Assembly: GCF_014694455.1 (NCBI RefSeq)
Contig: NZ_JAAUWT010000001.1
Span: forward strand, 186,001 to 250,000
DNA: 64,000 bases
DNA from: Vibrio sp. S9_S30
Lineage (GTDB): Bacteria > Pseudomonadota > Gammaproteobacteria > Enterobacterales > Vibrionaceae
Direction: 5' to 3'
The notes beneath the pieces are model-generated. The model was not told where the DNA came from. It worked only from the letters and a program-made list of their open reading frames with translations, and made no database searches. How positions within the stretch are numbered: position 1 is the stretch's first letter; each line of letters opens with the position of its first letter. Made by a program: the position numbers and the translations under genes. Below are positions 30,761 to 39,832 of the stretch, piece by piece.

Positions 30761-32071
30761 ATGGCGATTAATCGTAAGTTACTGTTCTTTCCAGCGTTAG
30801 CTGTTGGCATTGTTATTCTTATTTTAGCCGTAAAGCTGAGACCAACCCCTCCCACGAAACCCGCAGGCGATCGTGCTCGATTGGTTGAAACCATGCCGCT
30901 TGAATTGAAGGCAATAGCACCGGCGGTGATTGGCTTTGGTAAGGTGACACCTAAATTGGAGTGGAAAGCCATTGCGGAGGTGTCTGGCAAAGTAGTGTAC
31001 AGACATCCTCAGCTGGAAAAAGGGCGGATGTTAGCGGCAGGCACAGAGGTGTTAAGGATTGATCCACTCGATTACGAGTTAAAACTGGCACAAGCCGAAG
31101 CCGATTTAAGTTCGAGTCAGACTCAGTTAGCGAAGCTTGATCTTGAAAAGGTCAATTTAACCAGCACGTTAAAGATCGAAGAGAATCGTTTAGCGATCAG
31201 CAAAACAGAATTGAACCGTAAGGAAAACTTGCGCAAAAAAGGCCTCACATCACAGTCGGATGTGGATCAACAAACTCAGTCCTACTTGTCTCAGCAAAAA
31301 CTGGTTCAGGATATGCGAAATCAACTCGTCCTCTTTCCAGATGAACGCAAGGTTGCATTAGCGCAAGTGAAAGTAAATGAAGCAAGACTTGACGAAGCTC
31401 AACGCGCGCTAGACAAAACGTCTATTGTTTTGCCTGAAAACCTGCGTATTGCAGAGGTCGATATTGAACAAGATCAAGTTGTTAATGTGCAACAAACGAT
31501 GATTGTTGCCCATGGCGTCACCACGATGGAAGTGGAAGCGCAATTACCTATTCATGACATGAGAACGTTAGTTTCCAGTTTCAGCGCATTCAGCAGGGAT
31601 GAGTATGGAAATCCAATCCCCCCCACCGAAGGAATACAAGCAAGCATTGAACTAACCAGTGGCAGTTTGGTTGCCAATTGGACCGCAAAAGTGGCTAGAG
31701 TCAGTGAAACGGTAGCCTCCAACCAAGCTACGGTAGGGGTGATTTTGGAGATAGAACAAGACTACCGCCAGTTAATGCCAAAGAACTCACCGCCATTAGT
31801 CAATGGCATGTTCGTAAAAGCGAAAATCATCGGGCAAGAAAACCCAAGCTGGGTGATTCCAGAGCGAGCCCTACACGGTAACCGAATCTACATCAAAGAT
31901 GACCAAGATACACTCGTAATTAAAAACGTGACCGTGCTCTACCGCCGTGATAACCAAGTCATCGTAGATGGTGATTTAGAACAAGGTGACGCGCTGATTT
32001 TGAATGATTTGCTTCCTGCGATTGAAGGGATGAAGTTGAAATCAGCGCAAGCTCTGGAGGCATTGGAATGA
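30761..32071 (+). CDS. RND efflux periplasmic adaptor (membrane fusion protein)
   Basis: A 436-residue HlyD/AcrA-type adaptor connecting the inner-membrane pump to an outer-membrane channel. It has a non-cleaved N-terminal helix (LLFFPALAVGIVILILAV) with no lipobox and a barrel-sandwich half-motif (AIAEVSGKVVYRHPQLEKG). A coiled coil spans about residues 110-225, followed by beta-barrel and membrane-proximal domains. Its ATG is 3 nt after the TetR stop and its stop overlaps the RND gene (ATGA). No outer-membrane factor is encoded here, so it likely borrows a TolC-type channel. Confidence 0.92.
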   Translation: MAINRKLLFFPALAVGIVILILAVKLRPTPPTKPAGDRARLVETMPLELKAIAPAVIGFGKVTPKLEWKAIAEVSGKVVYRHPQLEKGRMLAAGTEVLRIDPLDYELKLAQAEADLSSSQTQLAKLDLEKVNLTSTLKIEENRLAISKTELNRKENLRKKGLTSQSDVDQQTQSYLSQQKLVQDMRNQLVLFPDERKVALAQVKVNEARLDEAQRALDKTSIVLPENLRIAEVDIEQDQVVNVQQTMIVAHGVTTMEVEAQLPIHDMRTLVSSFSAFSRDEYGNPIPPTEGIQASIELTSGSLVANWTAKVARVSETVASNQATVGVILEIEQDYRQLMPKNSPPLVNGMFVKAKIIGQENPSWVIPERALHGNRIYIKDDQDTLVIKNVTVLYRRDNQVIVDGDLEQGDALILNDLLPAIEGMKLKSAQALEALE

Positions 32072-35000
32072 TTCGATTTTTTGCCAGACATCCCACGGCT
32101 GCGAACTTATTGATGTTGGCGCTTTTGATTATAGGAATAACGTCTTTGCCCAAGTTAAAGCGTGAGACGTTCCCTGAGTTTTCGCCACTGTATATTTTGG
32201 CTGCCGTTGTCTACCCAGGGGCTTCTCCGCAAGAAGTGGAGGAAAGCTTGTGTGTGCGGATGGAAGATGCCGTGGACGGGTTAGCCAACATTGAAGAAAC
32301 CCGATGTGAAGCGGTAGAAGGTTCGGCGAGATTGATGCTCAAGCTGAACGAAAGAGCGGATATTGGTCGTATGCTGGTGGATGTTCAAACTCAGATTAAT
32401 TCGATCAATGATTTTCCTGACGAGATTGAATCACCTGTTGTAAGAGAAATGAATTGGAATGAGCCAGTTGTCGATGTGGCGATTACTGCCGACACTACTT
32501 GGCCTGAGCTTAAAGCGTATGCTGAACAACTTAAGCGTATCCTAAAGCTTGATTATGGCGTTTCCTTGGTTGATGTCAGTGGTTTTTCCGATCACCAATA
32601 CCGAGTGGAGTTAGACACCACTGCTATACGACAATTAGGGTTAAGTGTCGGTGATATTGCTGAACAGATAGGCAGACAGAACGTCAAGCTTCCCAGTGGA
32701 AATATAGAAACGCCCGATAAAAACTTCCTTATCCGTTTTGACGAACGAAGCATTACGCCTAACGAGCTGAGCCAGATTGTTGTTGGATCGGCTCCTAATG
32801 GTAGCGTCATCAGGCTAGCAGACATTGCATCTATCACCGATAGATTTGAGCGAGATGAACAAAAAGTGTTATTCAATGGGCAGCCTTCTGCTGTATTGAA
32901 AATCAGTAAAAATAAGGAAGATGATGCGTTAAGGATCAAAGATCAGATTATTAAATTTGTTGAAGCGCAGCGCGCGGTTGCGCCAGACGGCGTCACTCTG
33001 GAATTAACCAACGATCTTTCTTCTGTTTTGTGGGATCGACTTAGTATGATGCTCACCAACGGTTGGCAGGGGATCGTGTTGGTGTTTGCAACCATGTGGC
33101 TTTTCTTTAGCTTTCGTTACTCTTTTTGGGTGGCTGCGGGGTTACCTGTCGCTTTCTTGGGCGGTATGTTCTTGATGGCAAACCTAGGGCTTTCCATTAA
33201 CATCATGTCTTTAGTTGGGCTGTTGATGGCAATCGGTATCATGATGGACGATGCCATTGTTATTGCAGAATCGATCGCTTCGCATTTGGATCGCGGGCAA
33301 AGTGTTGATGAAGCCGTGCATAACGGTGTGCGTAAAGTGTTCCCAGGTGTATTGTCTTCTTTCCTAACGACGGTCTGCATTTTTGGCAGCTTGCTGTTTC
33401 TTGAAGGAGAGATGGGCGCTGTGCTGAGTGCGGTTCCTCAAGTACTCATTTTGGTTTTGTGTTTAAGCCTTGTCGAAGCGTTTCTGATTCTACCGAATCA
33501 TTTATCCCATTCATTACACAAACAAAAAAATGACCGTCCACCTTTAAAATTCAAACGTATCCTGCTTGCGCGTTTTGAGAGTTTTCGCAACAACCAATTG
33601 GTCTTTGCCGTCACCCAAGTAGTGGAGTGGCGCTATGCCTTTTTAGGCGGCGTTTTGGCGACATTGTTGGCATCCGTTGCCATGTTAGTGGGTGGGGCAG
33701 TGAAGTTTGTGCCGTTTCCTGATCTAGATGGCGACATTGCAGAGGCACGGATCATCCTTCCACCTGGAGCGTCGTTAAGCCAAACAGAGTCGGTCGTTGA
33801 TCATATTGTGCTGGCGGCGGAAAGATTAAACCGAGATTGGAGTGAGCGAGTCGAAGGCGGAAGAACGTTGGTTCAGCACATAACCAGTAGTTACAATGTC
33901 AATGCGGACGCAGACGAATCTGGTCCACACTTGGCAACCGTGCGGCTTGATCTCTTGGGGGCGGAGTCACGCAATGCTCTGATTGATGAGTTTGTAGAAG
34001 CTTGGCGTAATGAGGTGGGAGAGCTTGCCGAACCTATTTCACTTGTGTTCAAGCAGCCCACCATGGGACCCGGAGGGCGAGCGATAGAAATTCGAGCCAA
34101 GCATGATGATCTGTCGGCACTCAAATCGGCGTCCATTGACATACAGAGTTATCTCAATGAGTTTGATGGCGTGCATGGTGTGCTGGATGATATGAGGCTT
34201 GGTAAGGAAGAAGTGCTAGTAAAGCTTCGACAAGGAGCGGAAACCTTTGGAGTCAACGGTCAAATGATCGCGGGTCAGTTAAGGGCTGCTTTTTTTGGTC
34301 AAACCGCTGACGAAATTCAGCTTGGTGTGGAAAACATAAAGATCGTCGTTCAGCTTGATAAAAAGCAGGCCGGCGATCTGCAGCAGCTCGCGAATTTCCC
34401 CATTATAAAGTCGGATGGCTCTCAAATTCCACTTGGGGCTATCGCCACATTAGATTTCCAACGTAATTATGTACGAATCCAGCGAGTGGATGGTTTGAGA
34501 ACGGTCAGAGTCTACAGTGACGTGGATAACTCAAAAGCCAGTTCGTCGGAGATCATTGCCCAGTTCCAAAAAGAAGAAGCGCCAAAACTCATGACGAAGT
34601 ATCCCGGGTTAAGATTTGACTTCGAAGGTGAAGCGAAAGACGCGGCCAAAACAGGCCGCTCCATTGGCAGTGGGTTCTTGCTGGGTCTCTTTGGTGTGTT
34701 CATTATCTTGAGCTACCAGTTCCGAAGCTACATGGAACCAGTTGTGGTGATGGTGGCGATACCCTTGGCGTTAATTGGTGTCATTTGGGGGCACTTCTTG
34801 TTAGGCTACTCATTGAGTATGCCAAGCATTATGGGCTTTGTTTCGTTGGCTGGAATTGTTGTGAATGACTCTATTCTTCTGGTTCAATACATACGTCACC
34901 ATGTTAATGAGGGCGATTCTGTGTACGAATCGGTGGTAAAAGCAAGCAAGGAACGTTTCCGAGCGGTATTCTTGACGTCTATTACCACTGCCGCAGGGTT

Positions 35001-35172
35001 ATTACCGCTGCTGACAGAAACGAGCCTTCAAGCTCAAGTGATACAGCCATTGGTCATCTCCATTGTATTTGGCATATTTGCCTCTACGCTATTGGTGCTA
35101 TTTATGATTCCGGCCGCGTATGCAGTACTGGCAGACTTTGGATTGGTGCGTAAACACCAAGACTTTCACTAG
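32068..35172 (+). CDS. RND efflux transporter permease
   Basis: A 1034-residue AcrB-superfamily proton-driven pump. TM1 (NLLMLALLIIGITSLPKL) is followed by the first porter loop. The proton-relay aspartates lie in TM4 (GIMMDDAIVIAESIA). The second half has GFLLGLFGVFIILSYQFRSYMEP and VNDSILLVQYIRHH. Length is typical. It overlaps the adaptor gene by 4 nt. Substrate range cannot be read; multidrug efflux (HAE1-like) is the likely class. Confidence 0.93.
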   Translation: MIRFFARHPTAANLLMLALLIIGITSLPKLKRETFPEFSPLYILAAVVYPGASPQEVEESLCVRMEDAVDGLANIEETRCEAVEGSARLMLKLNERADIGRMLVDVQTQINSINDFPDEIESPVVREMNWNEPVVDVAITADTTWPELKAYAEQLKRILKLDYGVSLVDVSGFSDHQYRVELDTTAIRQLGLSVGDIAEQIGRQNVKLPSGNIETPDKNFLIRFDERSITPNELSQIVVGSAPNGSVIRLADIASITDRFERDEQKVLFNGQPSAVLKISKNKEDDALRIKDQIIKFVEAQRAVAPDGVTLELTNDLSSVLWDRLSMMLTNGWQGIVLVFATMWLFFSFRYSFWVAAGLPVAFLGGMFLMANLGLSINIMSLVGLLMAIGIMMDDAIVIAESIASHLDRGQSVDEAVHNGVRKVFPGVLSSFLTTVCIFGSLLFLEGEMGAVLSAVPQVLILVLCLSLVEAFLILPNHLSHSLHKQKNDRPPLKFKRILLARFESFRNNQLVFAVTQVVEWRYAFLGGVLATLLASVAMLVGGAVKFVPFPDLDGDIAEARIILPPGASLSQTESVVDHIVLAAERLNRDWSERVEGGRTLVQHITSSYNVNADADESGPHLATVRLDLLGAESRNALIDEFVEAWRNEVGELAEPISLVFKQPTMGPGGRAIEIRAKHDDLSALKSASIDIQSYLNEFDGVHGVLDDMRLGKEEVLVKLRQGAETFGVNGQMIAGQLRAAFFGQTADEIQLGVENIKIVVQLDKKQAGDLQQLANFPIIKSDGSQIPLGAIATLDFQRNYVRIQRVDGLRTVRVYSDVDNSKASSSEIIAQFQKEEAPKLMTKYPGLRFDFEGEAKDAAKTGRSIGSGFLLGLFGVFIILSYQFRSYMEPVVVMVAIPLALIGVIWGHFLLGYSLSMPSIMGFVSLAGIVVNDSILLVQYIRHHVNEGDSVYESVVKASKERFRAVFLTSITTAAGLLPLLTETSLQAQVIQPLVISIVFGIFASTLLVLFMIPAAYAVLADFGLVRKHQDFH

Positions 35173-35479
35173 CGAAGGAATCATAAATATTCATGCACAA
35201 GCACTAAGGGGGAAAGATGCCCCCTTTCGTCGTGATTTGACTCTAAAAATAATAATTTTGATGTTTGTTGCACTTGAATATCAACAGTATGTAAATACAC
35301 CATATGCATATGTTACGATGGCTTATCTAAACGCATATCAAATCAGTCGCCCATTGTCTTTGTTATGATTCTTCGCTTGGCTGGCAAAGAATGAAAAGCA
35401 TGAGCATTGATCTCAAGAGATGCGTATTGAAGCAAGTAACACTTAGCTTGCCGAACAGAAAATATAAGGACCCATATCA
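35173..35479 (+). other. Intergenic region with efflux operon terminator
   Basis: No gene is supported. A 7-bp GC-rich stem AAGGGGG / CCCCCTT at 35206-35226 probably ends the efflux operon. A short palindromic CATATGCATATG occurs near 35300. An AAGGA site precedes the next gene. Confidence 0.55.
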
Positions 35480-36274
35480 ATGTCATGGCAGAAACGCAAA
35501 ATTCAATTACGCCCACTTTCCATCAAAAGTCTTATCGGGTGCGCAGGGCTGATCCTGCTGACAGGATGTCAAAGTACCGGAACAGATTCGAATGCCGCAT
35601 CTGCTAACAGAGTGTCTGGTAGTACAAGTTCAAGTTTGGTTAGCACACAGCTAGACGCGTTTTTTAGTCAAGAAGCGCGAGATCAGTTCTTAAAACAGTC
35701 CATTGAAGCGTTGGAATCGAAAGGCACGAATGAGTGGCAGGGAATGGACTCATCAGGCAATGCAAAATGGCTGATGACAGTCGGTTCTCCAGAAGTACAA
35801 TTGGTTGAAGCACATTACCCAGTTGAAGCAACGGTCGATACCTCACAAAACTTAACGTTTGTTGGTTTGACGCATGAAACGACAACAGCACTGAATTTAA
35901 GAACGAGTCCAAGACAATCCAGCCAAAAGATTGGTCAATTGCAAAAAGGTGAAGCCTTTAATGTGTTGGCTCAAGCAAGTGGAAAACCTTGGGTTTTGGT
36001 TGAGCAAGAAGGCGATGTACGCGGTTACGTGCATCATGATTACATTAAGTTAGCAGGTCCGCAGGAAGATTTGATTGCTTCTAAAGTGGGCATTCAAAAG
36101 GACTTAGAGACAGATAAAGCAACGTCCGTGTTAGCAGGCAGTTATGTATGTCGGGATGTGCAATATTCCTTCTCTCGTGATGAAAAAGTACAGTTGGGCG
36201 AATTCACCGCGTGTCAGAAGCAGCAAGGCTCTTGGTACATCGAAGAGGGCAGCGCCCGAATTGTAAAGCATTAA
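35480..36274 (+). CDS. SH3-domain lipoprotein
   Basis: A 264-residue putative lipoprotein. The N-terminal signal ends in the lipobox LLTGC with the modified Cys30. A Ser/Ala-rich linker follows, then a predicted alpha/beta region. A bacterial SH3 domain sits at about residues 130-195 (ALNLRTSPRQSSQKIGQL, GKPWVLVEQEGDVRGYVHHDYIKL). The last 60 residues contain two cysteines (CRDVQYSF, TACQKQQGSWY), as seen in surface antigen-like tails. SH3 lipoproteins often bind cell wall, but the role here is unknown. Transcribed alone. Confidence 0.85.
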   Translation: MSWQKRKIQLRPLSIKSLIGCAGLILLTGCQSTGTDSNAASANRVSGSTSSSLVSTQLDAFFSQEARDQFLKQSIEALESKGTNEWQGMDSSGNAKWLMTVGSPEVQLVEAHYPVEATVDTSQNLTFVGLTHETTTALNLRTSPRQSSQKIGQLQKGEAFNVLAQASGKPWVLVEQEGDVRGYVHHDYIKLAGPQEDLIASKVGIQKDLETDKATSVLAGSYVCRDVQYSFSRDEKVQLGEFTACQKQQGSWYIEEGSARIVKH

Positions 36275-36295
36275 ACTATCCCAGTTTGGATCGTT

Positions 36296-36325
36296 AACTC
36301 AGGGGATAAAGGCTTCCCCTGAGTT
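36296..36325 (+). terminator. Hairpin after the SH3 lipoprotein gene
   Basis: Perfect 10-bp stem AACTCAGGGG / CCCCTGAGTT, 22 nt after the stop. No immediate T run follows, so termination is likely but not certain. Confidence 0.55.
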
Positions 36326-36456
36326 GCTTGATATTTCATTTGCTTGATATTTCAATCAATAAAAGTACGCACAAAGTGACGCGAAAGACGATCATTTCAG
36401 AGCCTCCTTATCAAGCCCATCCTTTTTAACTGTCATCGAATTGAACTGTCATCGAA
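36325..36456. repeat. Two short tandem duplications with 16-bp period
   Basis: TGCTTGATATTTCA occurs at 36325 and again at 36341. AACTGTCATCGAA occurs at 36428 and again at 36444. Both pairs have an exact 16-bp period in a non-coding spacer. Confidence 0.8.
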
Positions 36457-36535
36457 ATACAAACGTCTCGTCACTTAGTTGTCACCTGTTCCACCTAAAT
36501 TTCTAAGCAAGAATTCGGGAAATAAGGAATGGGCT

Positions 36536-37078
36536 ATGCGAGCTATCGACCCCATTGTCAGACTCGATCTGGCATTTTCAAGCTTTTGCTTACAACATCG
36601 GTTTAATCTGCAAGTGGCCAAAATCAGCAAAGCCGTCTCTCGAAGTGGAGATGGACCTTTCTATGCTGTGCTCGGCTTAGTGCTTTGGCTGATGGACTCA
36701 ATATCCGGAAGCCAGTTTTTCTTTGCGGGATTGATGGCATTTGCCATTGAACTTCCTATTTACTGGGTATTAAAAAACGGCTTTAAGCGACGACGCCCTC
36801 AAGAGTTGAGTAACTTGCTCACCGCTTTTATCACACCTTCTGATCGTTACAGTTTGCCGTCTGGGCATACTGCGGCTGCATTTATAATCGCGACTCTGAT
36901 AGGGGAGTTCTACTTCAGCTTTTATCTACTGGCACTGATATGGGCTTCACTTATCGGGCTTTCTCGCATTCTTTTAGGCGTTCATTTTATTACCGATGTG
37001 GTGATTGGAGCGGGGCTTGGTCTTATATGTGCCAAAGCCGCCTTGTTGCTTTTGGGTGATGGAGCACTTTGGATATGA
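36536..37078 (+). CDS. PAP2-family membrane phosphatase
   Basis: A 180-residue membrane phosphatase of the PAP2/undecaprenyl-pyrophosphatase superfamily, acting on lipid phosphates at the membrane. The full tripartite signature is present: Lys80-x6-Arg87-Pro88 (KNGFKRRRP), PSGH at 108-111, and Ser143-Arg144-x5-His150-x3-Asp154 (SRILLGVHFITD). The start is the ATG at 36536 with AAGGA 7 nt upstream. Its stop overlaps the ATG of the following glycosyltransferase (ATGA), so the two products probably act together, perhaps on a polyprenyl- or glycolipid. Exact substrate unknown. Confidence 0.88.
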   Translation: MRAIDPIVRLDLAFSSFCLQHRFNLQVAKISKAVSRSGDGPFYAVLGLVLWLMDSISGSQFFFAGLMAFAIELPIYWVLKNGFKRRRPQELSNLLTAFITPSDRYSLPSGHTAAAFIIATLIGEFYFSFYLLALIWASLIGLSRILLGVHFITDVVIGAGLGLICAKAALLLLGDGALWI

Positions 37079-38127
37079 AAATACTCTATGGTGTTCAAGG
37101 CACGGGAAATGGGCACATCGCGAGAGCAAGGGCGATGGCAAATGCATTTTCCAAACAAGGTATCGAAGTGGATTTTCTGTTTTCGGGCCGAGATAAAGAC
37201 AAGTATTTTTCCATGGAACCTTTTGGTGATTACCAAACCCGAAATGGGATGAGCTTTATCACCAGTAATGGAAAAATCAATGTTACGCAAACCATTCTCA
37301 AGAACAGTTTGCTCAACATAAAGAAAGAAATTGATGGGCTAGATCTGAGTGGGTACGACGTGGTAATCAATGATTTTGAACCGGTATCGGCTTGGGCGGC
37401 AAAAAAACAAAATGTGCCTTGTATTGGGCTGAGCCACCAAAATGCTTTTCGCTTTAAAGTGCCCATTAAGGATTCTCGTTGGTTTGATCACTGGATCATT
37501 CGCTATTTTGCGCCAACCAGTATGCCTATCGGGTTACACTGGTATCACTTTGACCAACAAATATTGCCGCCAATTGTTCATATCAGCACGGATTTATCGG
37601 ACGATGCGGATACGTCCATATTGGTATACCTTCCCTTTGAGTCCCTAGAGGATATTCAAGAGTTACTGGATAGGTTTGGCCATCAGCATTTTGATTGTTA
37701 CCACCCTAGCATTGAGACCCCCCATACTTTGGGGAACATCACTTTTCATCCCCCTTCTCATGAGCGATTTCAAAGCAGTTTGAAGTCGTGTTCAGGGGTG
37801 ATTGCTAATGGCGGATTTGAGTTGCCTTCAGAAGCGCTGACGCTCGGGAAAAAACTGTTACTTAAACCTCTGAAAGGTCAATTTGAACAGCAAAGTAACG
37901 TTGCGACTTTAGAGTATCTAGGGCTTGCATCGGCAATGGATTATCTTGATCCTACCGCTGTGCGTAACTGGCTTGATGAACAAAGTGCAGAAAAAGTGAT
38001 TTATCCTGATGTCGCAGCCTCAATGGTAAGTTGGATTATGCAGGGGCAATGGGACGGCGTTCAAGAATTGTGCTCTTTGCTTTGGGAACAAGTCGATTAT
38101 CCGAGTTATGCAACGATTCAAGGTTAG
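37075..38127 (+). CDS. MJ1255/GT-B-type glycosyltransferase family protein
   Basis: A 350-residue protein of the MurG-like GT-B glycosyltransferase group (MJ1255/VC2487-type family). The N-terminal lobe begins MKILYGVQGTGNGHIARARAMA, with the Gly-rich GTGNGH loop. The C-terminal lobe has CSGVIANGGFELPSEALTLGKKLLLKPLKGQFEQQSN, the nucleotide-sugar donor region. It starts at the ATG overlapping the PAP2 stop. Donor and acceptor sugars are not predictable; pairing with a lipid phosphatase suggests membrane-associated glycolipid work (inference). Confidence 0.82.
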   Translation: MKILYGVQGTGNGHIARARAMANAFSKQGIEVDFLFSGRDKDKYFSMEPFGDYQTRNGMSFITSNGKINVTQTILKNSLLNIKKEIDGLDLSGYDVVINDFEPVSAWAAKKQNVPCIGLSHQNAFRFKVPIKDSRWFDHWIIRYFAPTSMPIGLHWYHFDQQILPPIVHISTDLSDDADTSILVYLPFESLEDIQELLDRFGHQHFDCYHPSIETPHTLGNITFHPPSHERFQSSLKSCSGVIANGGFELPSEALTLGKKLLLKPLKGQFEQQSNVATLEYLGLASAMDYLDPTAVRNWLDEQSAEKVIYPDVAASMVSWIMQGQWDGVQELCSLLWEQVDYPSYATIQG

Positions 38128-38506
38128 ATAAAAGTTTTGATCTCTGAGCCGAAATGGGGTGGGGGCTTAATGATTTAATCGTTGGTCGCCACTTCCATTA
38201 ACCATTCAAATCGTAAGTCTGCGTTACATTTGTCTCATTCATGAGATGTCCTTTTCTCAATTTTTATCAAAATTCGTGTTTTAGTTTTTTTTAGGCGTAA
38301 CTATATGTAGTTGATATATATGGTTAAATAATTAAATAGACTAAAAAATGATAATTTAATATTAAACCACTTGTCTTACACATAGTATTTAAGGATATGC
38401 TTGAAAAGAGCGAAAGCATTAGTGCAGTAAATACCAATCAAAGGCTTTCGATTAACCGAGGCTAATGCCAATTTAAAAGAATTGTTGATAAGTGAGAGGC
38501 AAACCA
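38128..38506 (+). other. AT-rich leuO upstream region
   Basis: About 380 bp, strongly AT-rich around 38260-38400, with no credible gene. AT-rich control regions are typical for leuO, which is silenced by H-NS in enterobacteria; the same here is an inference. A GAGAGG site precedes the start codon. Confidence 0.5.
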
Positions 38507-39466
38507 ATGTCGAATAGGATTGAAGCAAATCAAGCTGTAGCAGGTTATCGAATGGAATCAACATTACGTGGTGTGGATCTAAATTTACTCACCGTCTTTG
38601 ATGCAGTAATGCAAGAGCAAAATATTACCCGTGCGGCGCACAATTTAGGCATGTCGCAGCCTGCTGTGAGTAACGCGGTTGCCCGTTTAAAAAACATGTT
38701 CGATGATGAATTGTTTATGCGTCATGGGCGTGGAATACAACCGACGCAACGTGCTCGTCAGCTATTCGGTCCTGTACGGCAAGCACTTCAATTGATCCGT
38801 AATGAATTGCCAGGCTCGATATTTAACCCTAAAACGTCATCTCGGCTTTTCCGTTTAGCAATAAGTAGCCCTTGTGATGTACGATTCGCACCCGTAATCA
38901 TGAATACCATTGCCAGCCAAGCGCCAATGATTCAATTGCAAATGGAATCGGATGTGGATAATGGATTATCGGAAAAAATGCGCTTTCAAGAAGTGGACTT
39001 TGTCATTAATTATGAACGCTTCGAGGAAGTGGGCTATTCAAGTACAGAGATCTTCAGTGATGAATTGGTTGTTGTCGCGTCTTCTTCTCATCCACGAATT
39101 GATCATGATATTTCTCTCGAAGCACTCCAATCTGAAATGCATGCAACATTGTCCAAAGTAAACGGTGTGCGTTGCTTCTCTGAGCAAGCCTACAAGAATT
39201 TGGATTGCCGTAGCGCGTACCAAGGAACAAGTTTAAGCAACATTCTTTACGTTGTAAGCCAGTCTGAACTGATTTCAATTGCACCTAAGTGGCTAGTGGA
39301 AAACGCAGTGAATGTGCGGAATTTGAAAGTGTTGGCGTTGCCTATGCCAAATACATCCATTTCAGGCTACCTTAGTTGGCATGAATCCAGTGAGAAAGAT
39401 AAAGCGCACATCTGGATGCGTGATCAGTTAATGAAGATTTGCGGTGAAACAGTCGCCATTCGCTAA
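38507..39466 (+). CDS. leuO: LysR-type regulator LeuO
   Basis: A 319-residue LysR-family regulator. The N-terminal HTH region is nearly the LeuO consensus: VDLNLLTVFDAVMQEQNITRAAHNLGMSQPAVSNAVARLK, then GRGIQPTQRARQLFG. The co-inducer domain contains FVINYERFEE and ends with YLSWHESSEKDKAHIWMRDQL. LeuO antagonises H-NS silencing and governs stress and virulence genes in vibrios. The ATG at 38507 gives the usual length. It lies near the leu and ilvIH genes. Confidence 0.94.
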   Translation: MSNRIEANQAVAGYRMESTLRGVDLNLLTVFDAVMQEQNITRAAHNLGMSQPAVSNAVARLKNMFDDELFMRHGRGIQPTQRARQLFGPVRQALQLIRNELPGSIFNPKTSSRLFRLAISSPCDVRFAPVIMNTIASQAPMIQLQMESDVDNGLSEKMRFQEVDFVINYERFEEVGYSSTEIFSDELVVVASSSHPRIDHDISLEALQSEMHATLSKVNGVRCFSEQAYKNLDCRSAYQGTSLSNILYVVSQSELISIAPKWLVENAVNVRNLKVLALPMPNTSISGYLSWHESSEKDKAHIWMRDQLMKICGETVAIR

Positions 39467-39481
39467 AGAAAATAAAGCACT

Positions 39482-39508
39482 ACGCCGGCATTGTCCGGCG
39501 TTCTTTTT
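39482..39508 (+). terminator. Terminator after leuO
   Basis: Stem ACGCCGG / CCGGCGT with a 6-nt loop followed by a T-rich run, 15 nt after the stop. Confidence 0.88.
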
Positions 39509-39832
39509 ATCCAACTATCGAATACCAAATGGAGGTCAACGCTTGGGGAGGATACGGAATTTGAGCTTTTACAATTTATGAGTATTTACAATTTATGAGT
39601 ATTTACAATTAATGTGGTAAAGCTTGGTCTACATCAGTTGCCTTTTAAAATCCCGCTTGTACACTTGTCACCTGTTCAGCTTACATGTGTTTACTCAAAA
39701 TACCGCACGGTCTGTAAGGTACATATGATTTAGCAAAGCTGTATGAAGTGTCGTTGGAAATGGCATAAGGAAAAAGCCAATCATCCGAGCCTGAATTAGG
39801 AAACTGAGGCGCTGTTAGAGGTAAATATAAAC
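39509..39832 (+). other. Intergenic region upstream of the acyl-CoA ligase
   Basis: No gene is supported. It contains a 17-bp tandem repeat at 39569-39611 (two exact copies of TTTACAATTTATGAGTA and a 9-bp partial third). No convincing promoter pair was identified by eye. Confidence 0.5.
39569..39611. repeat. 17-bp tandem repeat, about 2.5 copies
   Basis: TTTACAATTTATGAGTA at 39569 and 39586 is identical; TTTACAATT follows at 39603. Confidence 0.85.

Noticed and set aside
35289..35310. CATATGCATATG palindrome as an operator
   Set aside because: Simple AT-rich self-complementary words are common; nothing links it to a regulator.
36428..36456. Paired TGTCATCGAA words as a regulatory site for the PAP2 gene
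   Set aside because: Better explained as one of several 16-bp-period tandem duplications; no known operator matches.
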